31,873 bases of DNA from an uncultured Collinsella sp. (GTDB lineage: Bacteria > Actinomycetota > Coriobacteriia > Coriobacteriales > Coriobacteriaceae), in NCBI GenBank assembly GCA_934654775.1, contig CAKUGR010000018.1, positions 1-31,873 of the forward strand. Reading direction: 5' to 3'. Below are positions 8,783 to 16,652 of the stretch, piece by piece; position 1 is the stretch's first letter, and each line of letters begins with the position of its first letter. A model generated the notes under the pieces. It was given only the letters and a program-made list of their open reading frames with translations, was not told where the DNA came from and made no database searches. The position numbers and the translations under genes are program-made.

Positions 8783-9781
8783 GTGAAGCATAGGGTGCTC
8801 TATTACATGGTCGACGGTTCGACCGAGGCGGGCCAGGCGGTGCTCGACACAATCGAAGGTGGCGACCAGATTGAGCTGGTGGGCTGCGCGCACGAGCCCA
8901 ATGTCTGCCCCACCGCCGAGCAGCTGGCAGGCTGCGAGGGCTTTGTCGGCGAGTTCGGTCCCGTCGATGATACGTGTGCCGACGCTATGGCCGCCGCGGG
9001 GATGCGCATTGTCTCGAATATGTCCATTGGCCTGAACCACGTTGCCGTCGACCGCCTTGCCTCCCATGGCATCACCGTCACCAACTGTCCCGGGTACTGC
9101 TCGGACGATGTCGCTCAGCACACCGTTGCCCTGATGCTCGACCTGATGCGACAGGTCACGTTGCTCAACCGCGATGTGCGTAATGGCGCCTGGAATCCAC
9201 TTGCCGGCTACACCATGCACCGCACGCAGGGGCGCACACTGGGGCTCGTCTTTTTTGGCAGCATCGCGCGTGCCGTGGTGCCCATCGCGAAGGCGCTCGG
9301 CATGAAGGTGCTGGTGTGGGCGCCAACCAAGAGTGCAGAAGAGCTTGCCGCCGCCGGTTGCGCCAAAGCCAAGACGCTCGACGAGCTGCTCGGCACATCG
9401 GATATCGTCAGCCTGCACTGTCCGCTGATTCCCGAGACCGAGAAACTGATTGGCGAGCGCGAACTTGCGCTCATGAAACCCACGGCGTTTTTGATCAACA
9501 CGGCCCGCGGGCCCATCGTGGATGAGGATGCCCTGGTCGCCGCGCTGGACGAGGGCATTGCCAGCGGCGGCGTGCACGGCATCTGCGGCGCCGCGCTTGA
9601 CGTGCTTGCCGACGAAACCGCACCCAACCAGGCCCTGATCGCGCACCCGCGCTGCATCGTCACACCCCACTGCGCTTACAGCACGCAGGAAGCCTACGAC
9701 ACCGTCCGTCGCATGTCGCTGCAGGCCGTAGTAGACAAGCTCGTCTATAGCCGCAAGCCCGAACACACCGTGGCCGAATAA
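8783..9781 (+). CDS. D-isomer-specific 2-hydroxyacid dehydrogenase
   Basis: 332 residues. The catalytic triad of the family is present: Arg in NTARGPIVDE, Glu in LDVLADE and His in TPHCAYSTQEA, so it should interconvert a 2-hydroxyacid and a 2-oxoacid with a nicotinamide cofactor. The dinucleotide-binding loop is unusual: the usual GxGxxG (for example GFGRIG) reads FFGSIA in TLGLVFFGSIARAVV, and the acidic residue normally ending strand 2 is replaced in VLVWAPTKS. I chose the GTG start at 8783 because AGGAGG (8771-8776) sits six bases upstream; the ATG at 8717 lies inside a repeat. Substrate is unknown; 3-phosphoglycerate, glyoxylate and D-lactate enzymes share this fold. Confidence 0.88.
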   Translation: MKHRVLYYMVDGSTEAGQAVLDTIEGGDQIELVGCAHEPNVCPTAEQLAGCEGFVGEFGPVDDTCADAMAAAGMRIVSNMSIGLNHVAVDRLASHGITVTNCPGYCSDDVAQHTVALMLDLMRQVTLLNRDVRNGAWNPLAGYTMHRTQGRTLGLVFFGSIARAVVPIAKALGMKVLVWAPTKSAEELAAAGCAKAKTLDELLGTSDIVSLHCPLIPETEKLIGERELALMKPTAFLINTARGPIVDEDALVAALDEGIASGGVHGICGAALDVLADETAPNQALIAHPRCIVTPHCAYSTQEAYDTVRRMSLQAVVDKLVYSRKPEHTVAE

Positions 9782-9849
9782 TTGGTGCAAAGGGGCCAGG
9801 TTTGTCTGCACCAAGTTGGTGCAAAGTAACCTGACCCCAATGCACCAAT
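9781..9849 (+). repeat. Branched intergenic palindrome of the GGGGCCAGGTTTG type
   Basis: Outer arms ATTGGTGCA (9781-9789) / TGCACCAAT (9841-9849) and GGGGCCAGGTT (9792-9802) / AACCTGACCCC (9828-9838) enclose a second hairpin TGCACCAA-G-TTGGTGCA (9807-9823). It begins in the stop codon of the dehydrogenase. The GGGRCAGGTTTG wording also appears at 3321-3333, so this is probably a dispersed repeat family. Confidence 0.75.
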
Positions 9850-9861
9850 CAATTGGCATGA

Positions 9862-9902
9862 AAAGAGGGTGGCATAGACCTTTTGGTCATGCCGCCCTCT
9901 TT
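9862..9902. terminator. Bidirectional terminator between the dehydrogenase and uppP
   Basis: AAAGAGGG and GGCATAGACC pair with GGTCATGCC and CCCTCTTT across a TTTT loop. A-rich sequence on one side and T-rich sequence on the other allow use from both strands, which fits two convergent genes. Confidence 0.8.
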
Positions 9903-9946
9903 GAATGACAAGTTGTCACTCTGGCCGCCGCGCAGCATCAACCAAG

Positions 9947-10927
9947 TTACAGGCCGAGCATCGGCACCGCTACGAAGAAGTATGCGAGCACCACGATGCC
10001 CAGGATGATGCGGTAGACGCCGAAGCACTTAAAGTCGTGGCGACGGACGAAGCCCATGAGCCACTTGATGGCGATGAGCGAGACCACAAAGGCCACGACG
10101 CAGCCCACGCCCAAGATGGCGATCTCGTTGGTGCCAAACGTGCCGCCCTTAATGAAGTACTTGACCAGCTTGAGCGCACTCGCGCCAAACATAACGGGGA
10201 TGGCCAAGAAGAACGTGAACTTGGACGCCACCGAACGCGTGCAGCCCAAAAGCAGGCCGCCGATGATGGTGGAACCGGAGCGAGACGTACCAGGCACCAG
10301 AGAAAGCACCTGGAAGCAGCCGATGCCCAGCGCAGTCTTCCAGCTCAGATCCTCGAGCGTGGCAATGGAGCCAAAGTCCAGATTCTCGTCATCGCCCTCG
10401 TCCTCAGCGGCAGCCGCGGCAGGCGCCGCAAAGTGTGCACCGGCAGGACGTCCACCCGACACCACAGCACGCGAACCAAACGAACCGGCAACGGCCATCT
10501 CCTCGCGCTTGCGGGCACGCCAATTTTCAATCACGATGAACAGCACGCCGTAGACGATAAGCGCCAGTGCCACGACGGGAGCGTTATAGAAATGCTCCTC
10601 CATCCAGTCGTTGAGCGGCAGGCCGATCGCCGCCGCAGGAATGCAGCCGAGCACAATCTTGCCCCACAGCACCCACGTGTCGCGACGGCCTTCCTTGCCC
10701 TTGCTGGGCGAGAACGGATTGAGCTCATGAAAGAACAGCACGCAGACGGCCAGAATGGCGCCGAGCTGAATCACGACCAGGAACATATTCCAGAACGTCT
10801 CGCTCACGTTCATCTTGACGAACTCGTCCACCAAGATCATGTGACCCGTCGACGAAACGGGCAGCCATTCGGTGATGCCCTCGACCAGGCCCATGAAGGC
10901 AGATTTTAGAAGCTCGATAATATCCAA
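9947..10927 (-). CDS. uppP: Undecaprenyl-diphosphatase (BacA/UppP)
   Basis: 326 residues, polytopic membrane protein. Both active-site motifs are present: EGITEWLPVSSTGHMIL near the N-terminus and LVPGTSRSGSTI in the second half. It dephosphorylates undecaprenyl pyrophosphate at the membrane to recycle the peptidoglycan lipid carrier, and its abundance influences bacitracin resistance. I chose a TTG start at 10927 giving MDIIELLKSAF, the usual family N-terminus, with GAGGGGG upstream. The protein exceeds the usual ~270 residues because of a soluble insertion (about 137-190) rich in Ala, Gly and acidic residues, between two membrane segments. Confidence 0.92.
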   Translation of the reverse strand: MDIIELLKSAFMGLVEGITEWLPVSSTGHMILVDEFVKMNVSETFWNMFLVVIQLGAILAVCVLFFHELNPFSPSKGKEGRRDTWVLWGKIVLGCIPAAAIGLPLNDWMEEHFYNAPVVALALIVYGVLFIVIENWRARKREEMAVAGSFGSRAVVSGGRPAGAHFAAPAAAAAEDEGDDENLDFGSIATLEDLSWKTALGIGCFQVLSLVPGTSRSGSTIIGGLLLGCTRSVASKFTFFLAIPVMFGASALKLVKYFIKGGTFGTNEIAILGVGCVVAFVVSLIAIKWLMGFVRRHDFKCFGVYRIILGIVVLAYFFVAVPMLGL

Positions 10928-11176
10928 AGGGACCCCCTCGTTAGACACCCGCCGGTAGATGTTCTGCGGACGATGCGGGCGATGTCCCATTATCAACCGT
11001 TGGCGGTGCGACCGCGCCTACCCTTACCAAAAAACTCGCCCGTTCACAGAATTGCGAGCGGTCAAACCGAAATCCTTGGGTATAACTGCAACAAGGTAAA
11101 GTGTCCGGCGGCCAACGCGCCCGCGCCCGCCCGACGCACGAGCTCCGCGCCCGTGCGATAGACCAAGGAGGAAACC

Positions 11177-11614
11177 ATGAACGAGGGCTACACCAAAGTA
11201 TTTGTTTCACTCGACGGTACTGAGCAGCAGGATTTTGTGCTTGCACGCGCCATCAAGGTCGCCGCGAACAACGGCGCCAAGCTGATCATCGGCCACGTCA
11301 TCGACTCCACCGCGCTCGAGAGCGCCGGTTCCTATCCGGTCGACCTGGTCAACGGCTTGGAGGAGGCCTTTAACAACTCTATCGCCAAGCAGCTCGAGGA
11401 GGCCAAGGCCAATCCCGACATTCCCGAGGTCGAAGTCATGATTCGTACCGGCCGCATTCGTGAGACGCTCAAGGATGAGATGCTCGACGTGGTCAAGCCC
11501 GATCTGGTGCTTTGCGGCGCCCGCGGCCTGTCCTCAATTAAGTACGCGCTACTGGGCTCGATTTCGACGTTCCTGCTGCGCAATACGGACTGCGACATCT
11601 TGGTCGTGAAGTAG
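11177..11614 (+). CDS. Universal stress protein, UspA family, ATP-binding type
   Basis: 145 residues, a single Usp domain. The C-terminal GARGLSSIKYALLGS fits G-2x-G-9x-G(S/T), the nucleotide-binding signature, so this is the ATP-binding class. The N-terminus YTKVFVSLDGTEQQ is the first strand and loop. Its role would be stress survival in the cytosol; the specific stress cannot be inferred. AAGGAGG lies ahead of the ATG. It is divergent from uppP across 249 bases that hold a TATAAC box (11081-11086) but no clear -35, and it is followed by a large hairpin and a clear terminator. Confidence 0.92.
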   Translation: MNEGYTKVFVSLDGTEQQDFVLARAIKVAANNGAKLIIGHVIDSTALESAGSYPVDLVNGLEEAFNNSIAKQLEEAKANPDIPEVEVMIRTGRIRETLKDEMLDVVKPDLVLCGARGLSSIKYALLGSISTFLLRNTDCDILVVK

Positions 11615-11627
11615 GTTCCTTCCCGCC

Positions 11628-11718
11628 GGCGCAAGGCCTGCGGGGTTATCACGCCGACGTCCTCGCCGCTTCGCGGCTGCGGGATGTCGGCTTAGATAAC
11701 CCCTCCCGGCCTTGCGCC
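11628..11718 (+). repeat. 91-base long hairpin after uspA
   Basis: Arms pair GGCGCAAGGCC (11628-11638) with GGCCTTGCGCC (11708-11718), GGGGTTATC with GATAACCCC, and GCCGAC with GTCGGC, capped by GCCGC-TTC-GCGGC. It starts 14 bases after the uspA stop and precedes the true terminator. It could be a dispersed repeat or a 3'-UTR structure; only one copy is present here. Confidence 0.65.
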
Positions 11719-11760
11719 TTCGTCACCATACTTCAGCGAGTTGGCTGATAAAAAAGATGG

Positions 11761-11794
11761 CGTGCCGCCCCGATTGGGGCGGCACGTTTTTGTT
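11761..11794 (+). terminator. Rho-independent terminator of uspA
   Basis: CGTGCCGCCCC (11761-11771), loop GATT, GGGGCGGCACG (11776-11786), followed by TTTTTGTT. This is a textbook intrinsic terminator on the plus strand. Confidence 0.92.
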
Positions 11795-11821
11795 AAGGGA
11801 GGTTCATTTGAGCCTCATAGT

Positions 11822-11882
11822 TATGTTCACGTTCGGGAACATAACGCCAGTTGCTTCAGCTATGTTCCTGAACGTGAACATA
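11822..11882. repeat. Double palindrome TATGTTC-N8-GAACATA, two inverted 22-base units
   Basis: Unit 1 (11822-11843) and unit 2 (11861-11882) each begin TATGTTC and end GAACATA, so each is a dyad. The two units are also near-perfect reverse complements of each other across a 17-base spacer. The stretch can fold as one long hairpin or as two side-by-side hairpins. It lies in the convergent gap between uspA and a histidine kinase gene, so an operator role is not obvious. Confidence 0.75.
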
Positions 11883-11908
11883 GCCCAGAGAAAACAGCAG
11901 GAGCGCGC

Positions 11909-12952
11909 CTACTCGAAGTATTGGAACTTGTTGGTCGAGAAGGCGAAGGTTACGGTGAAGCCTTTGCCGGGCTCCGAGGCCGCCGTGACGTCGATGCCCA
12001 TTTTGGAGCATAGGCGCGCCACCAGATAGAGGCCGATGCCCGTTGCGCGCTTGGTGGTGCGGCCGTTGTCGCCGGTAAAGCCCTTCTCGAACACGCGGGG
12101 CAGGTCTGCCGCGCTCACACCGCAGCCGTTGTCGGCAACGGTGAGCTCAATGCGCTCGCTCGCCAGGCCCTCGTCCAGCAGCGCGCCCGAAAACGTGATC
12201 TTCGCACCGTCCTCGCGCGCATATTTAATACTGTTCTGAATGAGTTGGCCCAGAATAAACTCGAGCCACTTCTCGTCGGTGAACACCTCAAAGTCGAGGT
12301 CCTCGCACACCGGCGCCACGTGCGCCGCGATGAGCTCACGCGCGTTGGCTTTGATGGCACCCGTCACCAGGGCCTTGAGGCTCCAACGGCGAATCAGGTA
12401 GTCGCGCTCCACGACTTCCGAGCGCGCATAGTAGAGCGCTTGGTCGATGTAACGCTCCACGCGGGCCAGCTCGCGGCCCAGGTCATCCACGCGTGACAGG
12501 TCGTCTTCGCTGCCGTCCAGGTTTTCCAGAATCAGATGTGCTGCCGCCAGCGGCAGTTTGGCCTCGTGGACCCAGCTCTCGATATAGTCGCGATAGTCGT
12601 CGGTCTGGCGCCGGCCTTCCGCCACCTCGTCGCAAGCCGCCTTGCCCACGCGACGCAAGACCTCGTACTCGAGCTCGCCCTCGGCATAGGTCGGACACTG
12701 CACCATCTCCTGCACCCATGCGGGACTTTCCAGCTCCTCGGCCGCCCGCTCCAGCTGATGCAAAAATCGACGACGGCGCGCGTACTCGATCACAATGCCG
12801 AGCATGCCAAAGATAAAGGACACGCCGACCGCCACGATCACAATGGAAACGGGCGCCCCGGCGACCATCAGCACAAAGCAGCTCAGCAGCACGCCGCACG
12901 TCCACACGGCGACGGGAAGCAGCGCGTCTTTAAAGAACTTGGCAAACGACAT
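11909..12952 (-). CDS. Sensor histidine kinase, BceS-like intramembrane-sensing type
   Basis: 347 residues. Two N-terminal membrane segments (about 11-32 and 36-56) with almost no external loop place it among intramembrane-sensing kinases. The H-box YIESWVHEAKLPLAAAHL has the phosphorylated His at 129, the form seen in BceS-type kinases. The N-box QNSIKYAR, G1 DNGCGV and G2 GIGLYLVARL follow. It pairs with the response regulator gene 9 bases upstream on the same strand. BceS kinases usually sit beside an ABC transporter that detects cell-wall-active peptides; none lies in this window, so the signal is uncertain. Confidence 0.9.
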   Translation of the reverse strand: MSFAKFFKDALLPVAVWTCGVLLSCFVLMVAGAPVSIVIVAVGVSFIFGMLGIVIEYARRRRFLHQLERAAEELESPAWVQEMVQCPTYAEGELEYEVLRRVGKAACDEVAEGRRQTDDYRDYIESWVHEAKLPLAAAHLILENLDGSEDDLSRVDDLGRELARVERYIDQALYYARSEVVERDYLIRRWSLKALVTGAIKANARELIAAHVAPVCEDLDFEVFTDEKWLEFILGQLIQNSIKYAREDGAKITFSGALLDEGLASERIELTVADNGCGVSAADLPRVFEKGFTGDNGRTTKRATGIGLYLVARLCSKMGIDVTAASEPGKGFTVTFAFSTNKFQYFE

Positions 12953-12961
12953 GGCCGGCCC

Positions 12962-13633
12962 CTAGACCGAATAGCCCTGGCCGCGGTGTGTGGTCAGATA
13001 CCCCTTGATGCCGATTTTTTCGAGCGTGGTGCGCAGGCGGTTGATATTGACGGTGAGCGTGTTGTCGTCCACGAAGGCGTCGGAGTCCCACAGGTCCTGC
13101 ATGATGGCCGAGCGCGAGACGATTTTGCCCGCACGACTCAGGAGCAGCGAGAGAATGCGCAGCTCGTTTTTGGTGAGCTCGGTGCTGTCGCCGGTTGCGG
13201 TGTTGGTGACCGCGGAGCGGGCGAGGTCGAGCTCCAGCCCCTTGTGGACAAGCGTGCTGCGCTCGCCGGCCGCCGCGGTGCGACGCAGCAGGGCGTTGAT
13301 GCGCGCCACGAGCACGCGGGCGCTATAGGGCTTGGGGACAAAGTCGTCCGCGCCGAGCGTCATGGCCATGACCTCGTCGATCTCGGTCGTACGCGACGTG
13401 AGGACGATGATGGGGACTTCGGATTCGCGGCGGACTTCGTGGCAGATATGCTGGCCATCCTTGATAGGAAGCGTGAGGTCGAGCAGCACCAGATCGGGTG
13501 CGGCGGCAAGGATGTCGCGCGAGACGCGCTCGAACGATTCGCAGGCCTCGACCTCAAACCCGGCACGGGCCAGAATGTCGGCGAGCTCACGACGGATAGG
13601 TTCGTCGTCCTCAACGATATAAATCAGCGCCAT
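12962..13633 (-). CDS. Response regulator, OmpR family, partner of the BceS-like kinase
   Basis: 223 residues. The receiver domain (1-~115) has acidic pocket VEDDE and phospho-accepting Asp52 in LVLLDLTLP, with conserved Thr/Ser and Lys in VLTSRT and FVPKPYS. The C-terminal OmpR winged helix ends with TLTVNINRLRTTLEKIG and YLTTHRGQGYSV. I chose the start MALIYIVEDD at 13633, with AGAGGGGAG upstream; the longer open frame is not needed. It precedes the kinase by 9 bases, so the two are surely cotranscribed. Targets are likely envelope-stress or detoxification genes, by family only. Confidence 0.92.
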   Translation of the reverse strand: MALIYIVEDDEPIRRELADILARAGFEVEACESFERVSRDILAAAPDLVLLDLTLPIKDGQHICHEVRRESEVPIIVLTSRTTEIDEVMAMTLGADDFVPKPYSARVLVARINALLRRTAAAGERSTLVHKGLELDLARSAVTNTATGDSTELTKNELRILSLLLSRAGKIVSRSAIMQDLWDSDAFVDDNTLTVNINRLRTTLEKIGIKGYLTTHRGQGYSV

Positions 13634-13777
13634 GGATTCCGCTCCCCTCTTGGTTGTCTTGCCACCATTATGGCCGCGAAGCCGCAGGCGTGCGCCGCGC
13701 GCGGCGTCAAGGTGACAGAACTGTTCGCGAGCGGTGGCGTTTGGCCCGCCTCGCACTCGCGACGAGGGCGGGGACCA

Positions 13778-13814
13778 AAATGATTATTTAATCCCCGTCC
13801 CAGTAAAATCATTT
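13778..13814 (-). terminator. AT-rich hairpin at the 3' end of the uncharacterised gene
   Basis: AAATGATTATTTA (13778-13790) pairs imperfectly with TAAAATCATTT (13804-13814). On the minus strand it begins at the stop codon and ends in CATTTTGG, so it could terminate the upstream gene. The neighbouring GGGGACCAAAATGATT wording may again be a dispersed repeat. Confidence 0.5.
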
Positions 13815-14520
13815 AGCGGCGGGCGCGGAGCTTTTCGTAGCCGTCGGCGAAGAAGGCGACCGTGGCGGCGTCCGCCTCGGCGGCATCGGCGTCGGTGGCG
13901 GGGACCACACCGTGTTCGTCACTCACCAGGAACAGCGCGCCCTTGAGCTGCGCGGGAATGTCTACACGCGTGACCGGCATGTCCCTGGTCTGTGCCAGCT
14001 GCTCGATGAGCGTTGCCGTGCCGCACAGGCACTCGTCCGCCGGCGCCACAAAGGCCAGCTCGCCGTTGTTGACGGCGGCGAGCAGCTCGGGCGCCACGCC
14101 GGTCTCGTCGGCCTCGGATCGGGCCTCAGCAGAGCGGGCACGTAGCGCCTTGGCCGATGTATCGGCCAGCGGTTCGTACTCGCCCACCGTCATGGCGGCG
14201 TTGCCGTTAACGTCGATCACCAGCATGAGCACGCCATCGTGCGCGGTGTAATCGCCCTCGGCAAGCGACCACTCAACGTGCTGCTTGGCCCAACTGAGCA
14301 TGTTATGGGTAAGCGGCTCGCCCTGCACCAGGCGCTCGGACAGCGCACGAATGTGACGGTTGAGCATGGGCACCCTTTTGTTAGACATGCGCCAACGGCA
14401 GATAAGCGCGGGCTTGTCGAGCGTGAACTTCTCGACCGCCTCCTGATTGGCGCAAAAGTCCTCGTACGCACGCTGATCCTCGGCATTGCCAAACAGCTCG
14501 GCATCATCAATCTGGGGCAT
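13813..14520 (-). CDS. Uncharacterised protein, 235 residues
   Basis: I do not recognise a family. The protein starts MPQIDDAELFGNAEDQRAYE after an AAAGGT ribosome site. It has no signal peptide or membrane segment and is acidic and rich in Ala and Glu, with alternating helices and strands. A central piece, GVLMLVIDVNGNAAMTVGEY, looks like a beta-hairpin core. Near the C-terminus, LKGALFLVSDEHGVVPATDA reads like a substrate or cofactor loop but matches no motif I can name. It lies between purH and a two-component pair on the same strand, with a terminator on each side, so it is probably its own transcription unit. Function unknown. Confidence 0.8.
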   Translation of the reverse strand: MPQIDDAELFGNAEDQRAYEDFCANQEAVEKFTLDKPALICRWRMSNKRVPMLNRHIRALSERLVQGEPLTHNMLSWAKQHVEWSLAEGDYTAHDGVLMLVIDVNGNAAMTVGEYEPLADTSAKALRARSAEARSEADETGVAPELLAAVNNGELAFVAPADECLCGTATLIEQLAQTRDMPVTRVDIPAQLKGALFLVSDEHGVVPATDADAAEADAATVAFFADGYEKLRARR

Positions 14521-14561
14521 GGTTGTACCTTTCGTTCTCGTCATTCCGTCCTCTTATACCA

Positions 14562-14596
14562 AAAAGACGGCCCTCCAAACGGAGCAGCCGTCTTTT
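14562..14596 (-). terminator. Terminator downstream of purH
   Basis: AAAAGACGGC (14562-14571) pairs with GCCGTCTTTT (14587-14596). On the minus strand the stem is followed by TTTTTGGT, giving the U tract. It ends the purH transcript before the next gene starts at 14520. Confidence 0.85.
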
Positions 14597-14636
14597 GCAG
14601 AGATTATTTTGACGATATGGTCAGGCGACCAATCAG

Positions 14637-14666
14637 CTTAATGGGATAGAACAACATCCCATTAAG
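14637..14666. repeat. Small hairpin CTTAATGGGAT / ATCCCATTAAG
   Basis: Perfect 11-base arms (14637-14647 and 14656-14666) with an eight-base loop, directly beside the larger purH 3' element. On the minus strand the two would fold one after the other before the terminator. Confidence 0.6.
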
Positions 14667-14766
14667 GGTTTTCCAAGTGCCCGAGATTGCCCCGAAAGAG
14701 GAGCGCCGCGTACTAAATGTACGCAAGCGACGGTTTGAGGGGCAAGGTCGGGTGCTTGGGAAAGCC
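14667..14766. repeat. 100-base structured element at the 3' end of purH, apical loop TAAAT
   Basis: Outer arms run 14667-14693 (GGTTTTCCAAGTGCCCGAG, then ATTGCCCC) and 14739-14766 (GGGGCAAGG, TCGGGTGCTTGGGAAAGCC), pairing with few mismatches. The apex is GCGTAC-TAAAT-GTACGC (14708-14724). It ends one base before the purH stop codon. The same plan, a long outer stem with an AC-TWAAT-GT apex placed right at a gene end, is seen after pcrA (5476-5590). Confidence 0.7.
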
Positions 14767-14767
14767 T

Positions 14768-16375
14768 CTAGTGCCTAAAATGCCTGGCGCCCGTAAACAC
14801 CATCGCAATACCATGCTCGTTGCAGGCCTGGATGCTCTCGTCGTCGCGCTTGGAGCCGCCGGGCTGAATGATGCAGGTCACGCCGTGCGCGGCAAGCACG
14901 TCAACGTTGTCGCGGAACGGGAAGAACGCGTCGCTTGCGCAGGCAAAGCCGCCCTTCTCCACGCCCTCGCGCTCGCAGAAGTCCTCGGCGCGCTCGCAGG
15001 CAAGCAGCGCGGAGTCAACGCGGTTGGGCTGACCCGGGCCCATGCCAATGCCGGCCTTACCCTTGGAGACCAGGATAGCGTTGGACTTAACGCCCTTGCA
15101 GACCTTCCAGGCAAACTCGAGCTCGGCCATCTCGGTGTCGGTGGGCTTGCGGTCGGTGGGGAACGTAAAGGTCGCGGGATCCTCGGTCACGTGGTCGACC
15201 TCCTGCACCAGCATGCCGCCGTCGATGGAGCGCAGCTCCACCTGGGCGCCGTGGTCCACGCCACCGGTAGCCAGCACGCGCAGGTTGGGGCGCTTGGCCA
15301 TGCGCTCGAGCGCATCATCGGTGTAGCTCGGGGCGATGATGACCTCGACGAACTGCTTGTTCTGGTCGGCGAAGTGCTCAACCAGCTCATAGGGAACCTC
15401 GCGGTTGCAGGCGATGATGCCACCGAAGGCGCTCTTGGGATCGCAGGCGAAGGCGCGGTCGTAGGCAGCCGTGATGTCCTCGGCAACGGCGGAGCCGCAG
15501 GGGTTCTGATGCTTGAGGATCACGCAGGCCGGCTCGTCGAACTCGCGGACCAGGTTCCAAGCGGCGTCGGCGTCCAGATAGTTGTTGTAGCTGAGTGGCT
15601 TGCCCTGGATCTGCTCGGAGCCCACGAGCGGGAACTGCGAGCTCGCGGTGTTCTCGCAGCCCTCGGCAAAGCGATAAACCGTGGCCTTCTGCTGCGGGTT
15701 CTCACCATAGCGAAGGTCATCGACCTTCTCCAGCGAGATCTCGAGCTTAGCGGAGGTGTCCGCCACGTCGCTTGCCTGAGCGGCAAGCCAACGGGAGATA
15801 GCCGTGTCGTAGGCGGCGGTGGTCTGGTAGACCTTCACCTGCAGGCGACGACGGGTGGCAAGCGTGGTGCAGCCGCCGGTCTCGTGCATCTCGGCCAGGA
15901 CGGCGTCGTAGTCGGCCGGGTCGGAGATGACGGTAACGCTCGCGGCGTTCTTGGCGGCAGAGCGCAGCATGGAGGGGCCGCCGATGTCGATGTGCTCGAT
16001 GGCGTCCGCGAAGGTGACCTCGGGGTTGGCAACGGTCTTCTCGAACTCGTACAGGTTGACGACGACCAGGTCGATCAGCTTAATGCCGTGCTGAGCGGCT
16101 TCCTGCATGTGCTGCTCGGAATCGCGACGGGCAAGCAGCGCGCCGTGAACCTTGGGATGCAGCGTCTTGACGCGGCCGTCCATCATCTCGGGATAGCCCG
16201 TAAACTCCTCGATGGGGGTTACGGGAACGCCCGCGTCCTCGATGGCACGAGCCGTGCCGCCCGTAGAGATGATCTCGACGCCAAAGTCGTCAACCAGCGT
16301 CCGTGCGAAATCGACGACGCCCGTCTTATCGGTAACCGAGATCAACGCGCGTGCGATCTTCACATCAGATCCCAT
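14768..16375 (-). CDS. purH: Bifunctional AICAR transformylase / IMP cyclohydrolase
   Basis: 535 residues, the family length. The N-terminal MGS-like cyclohydrolase domain (about 1-150) shows [27 protein letters not shown] and [13 protein letters not shown] [13 protein letters not shown]. The C-terminal transformylase domain has [10 protein letters not shown] and the catalytic Lys-His in [12 protein letters not shown], and ends [13 protein letters not shown] and FTGARHFRH. It performs the last two steps of purine synthesis: formylation of AICAR with 10-formyltetrahydrofolate, then ring closure to IMP. Start at 16375 with AGGAGG upstream. It stands alone here, without other pur genes. Confidence 0.97.
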   Translation of the reverse strand: MGSDVKIARALISVTDKTGVVDFARTLVDDFGVEIISTGGTARAIEDAGVPVTPIEEFTGYPEMMDGRVKTLHPKVHGALLARRDSEQHMQEAAQHGIKLIDLVVVNLYEFEKTVANPEVTFADAIEHIDIGGPSMLRSAAKNAASVTVISDPADYDAVLAEMHETGGCTTLATRRRLQVKVYQTTAAYDTAISRWLAAQASDVADTSAKLEISLEKVDDLRYGENPQQKATVYRFAEGCENTASSQFPLVGSEQIQGKPLSYNNYLDADAAWNLVREFDEPACVILKHQNPCGSAVAEDITAAYDRAFACDPKSAFGGIIACNREVPYELVEHFADQNKQFVEVIIAPSYTDDALERMAKRPNLRVLATGGVDHGAQVELRSIDGGMLVQEVDHVTEDPATFTFPTDRKPTDTEMAELEFAWKVCKGVKSNAILVSKGKAGIGMGPGQPNRVDSALLACERAEDFCEREGVEKGGFACASDAFFPFRDNVDVLAAHGVTCIIQPGGSKRDDESIQACNEHGIAMVFTGARHFRH

Positions 16376-16454
16376 GCAGTCCTCCTGTCTGGTACGCCGC
16401 CGTGCTCTGTGAGTCGGTGATACGTCGATCTGCAGCGCTCGCGCAGCGGCATTG

Positions 16455-16482
16455 AAAATACTGATTTAATGTAGCGCATCAA
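16455..16482 (-). promoter_or_regulatory. Candidate purH promoter
   Basis: Reading the minus strand, TTGATG (16477-16482) and TATTTT (16455-16460) are separated by 16 bases, giving a leader of about 70 bases. I see no purine riboswitch fold or palindromic PurR-type box. Confidence 0.4.
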
Positions 16483-16652
16483 GCGCATCGATGCACCCCG
16501 CAACGAGCGCATGTGCAGAAAAAGCTTGCGAGCGGAGGGGATGGACACAGCATCGGGCACGGTGAGTTCATGGAACACAGGGGCACCATAATTAGATGCC
16601 AATGGCGTGGTAGAACTTTGCTCGATATGCATCCGCAAAAGAAAGAGGCACC

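Noticed and set aside
11822..11882. LexA/SOS box
   Set aside because: Actinobacterial LexA boxes have GAAC and GTTC facing inward with four bases between; here the order is reversed (GTTC-N8-GAAC) and no SOS gene is next to it.
12536..13783. Long plus-strand open frame across the two-component genes
   Set aside because: It lies opposite two well-supported genes and has no motif or ribosome site.
14717..16420. Long plus-strand open frame (567 codons) opposite purH
   Set aside because: It is fully antisense to a complete purH gene, its product is low in recognisable structure, and it has no ribosome site. High GC content opens such frames.
16376..16652. Purine riboswitch or PurR box ahead of purH
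   Set aside because: I found neither the junction sequences of a purine riboswitch nor a palindromic PurR site; only a plain promoter candidate is visible.
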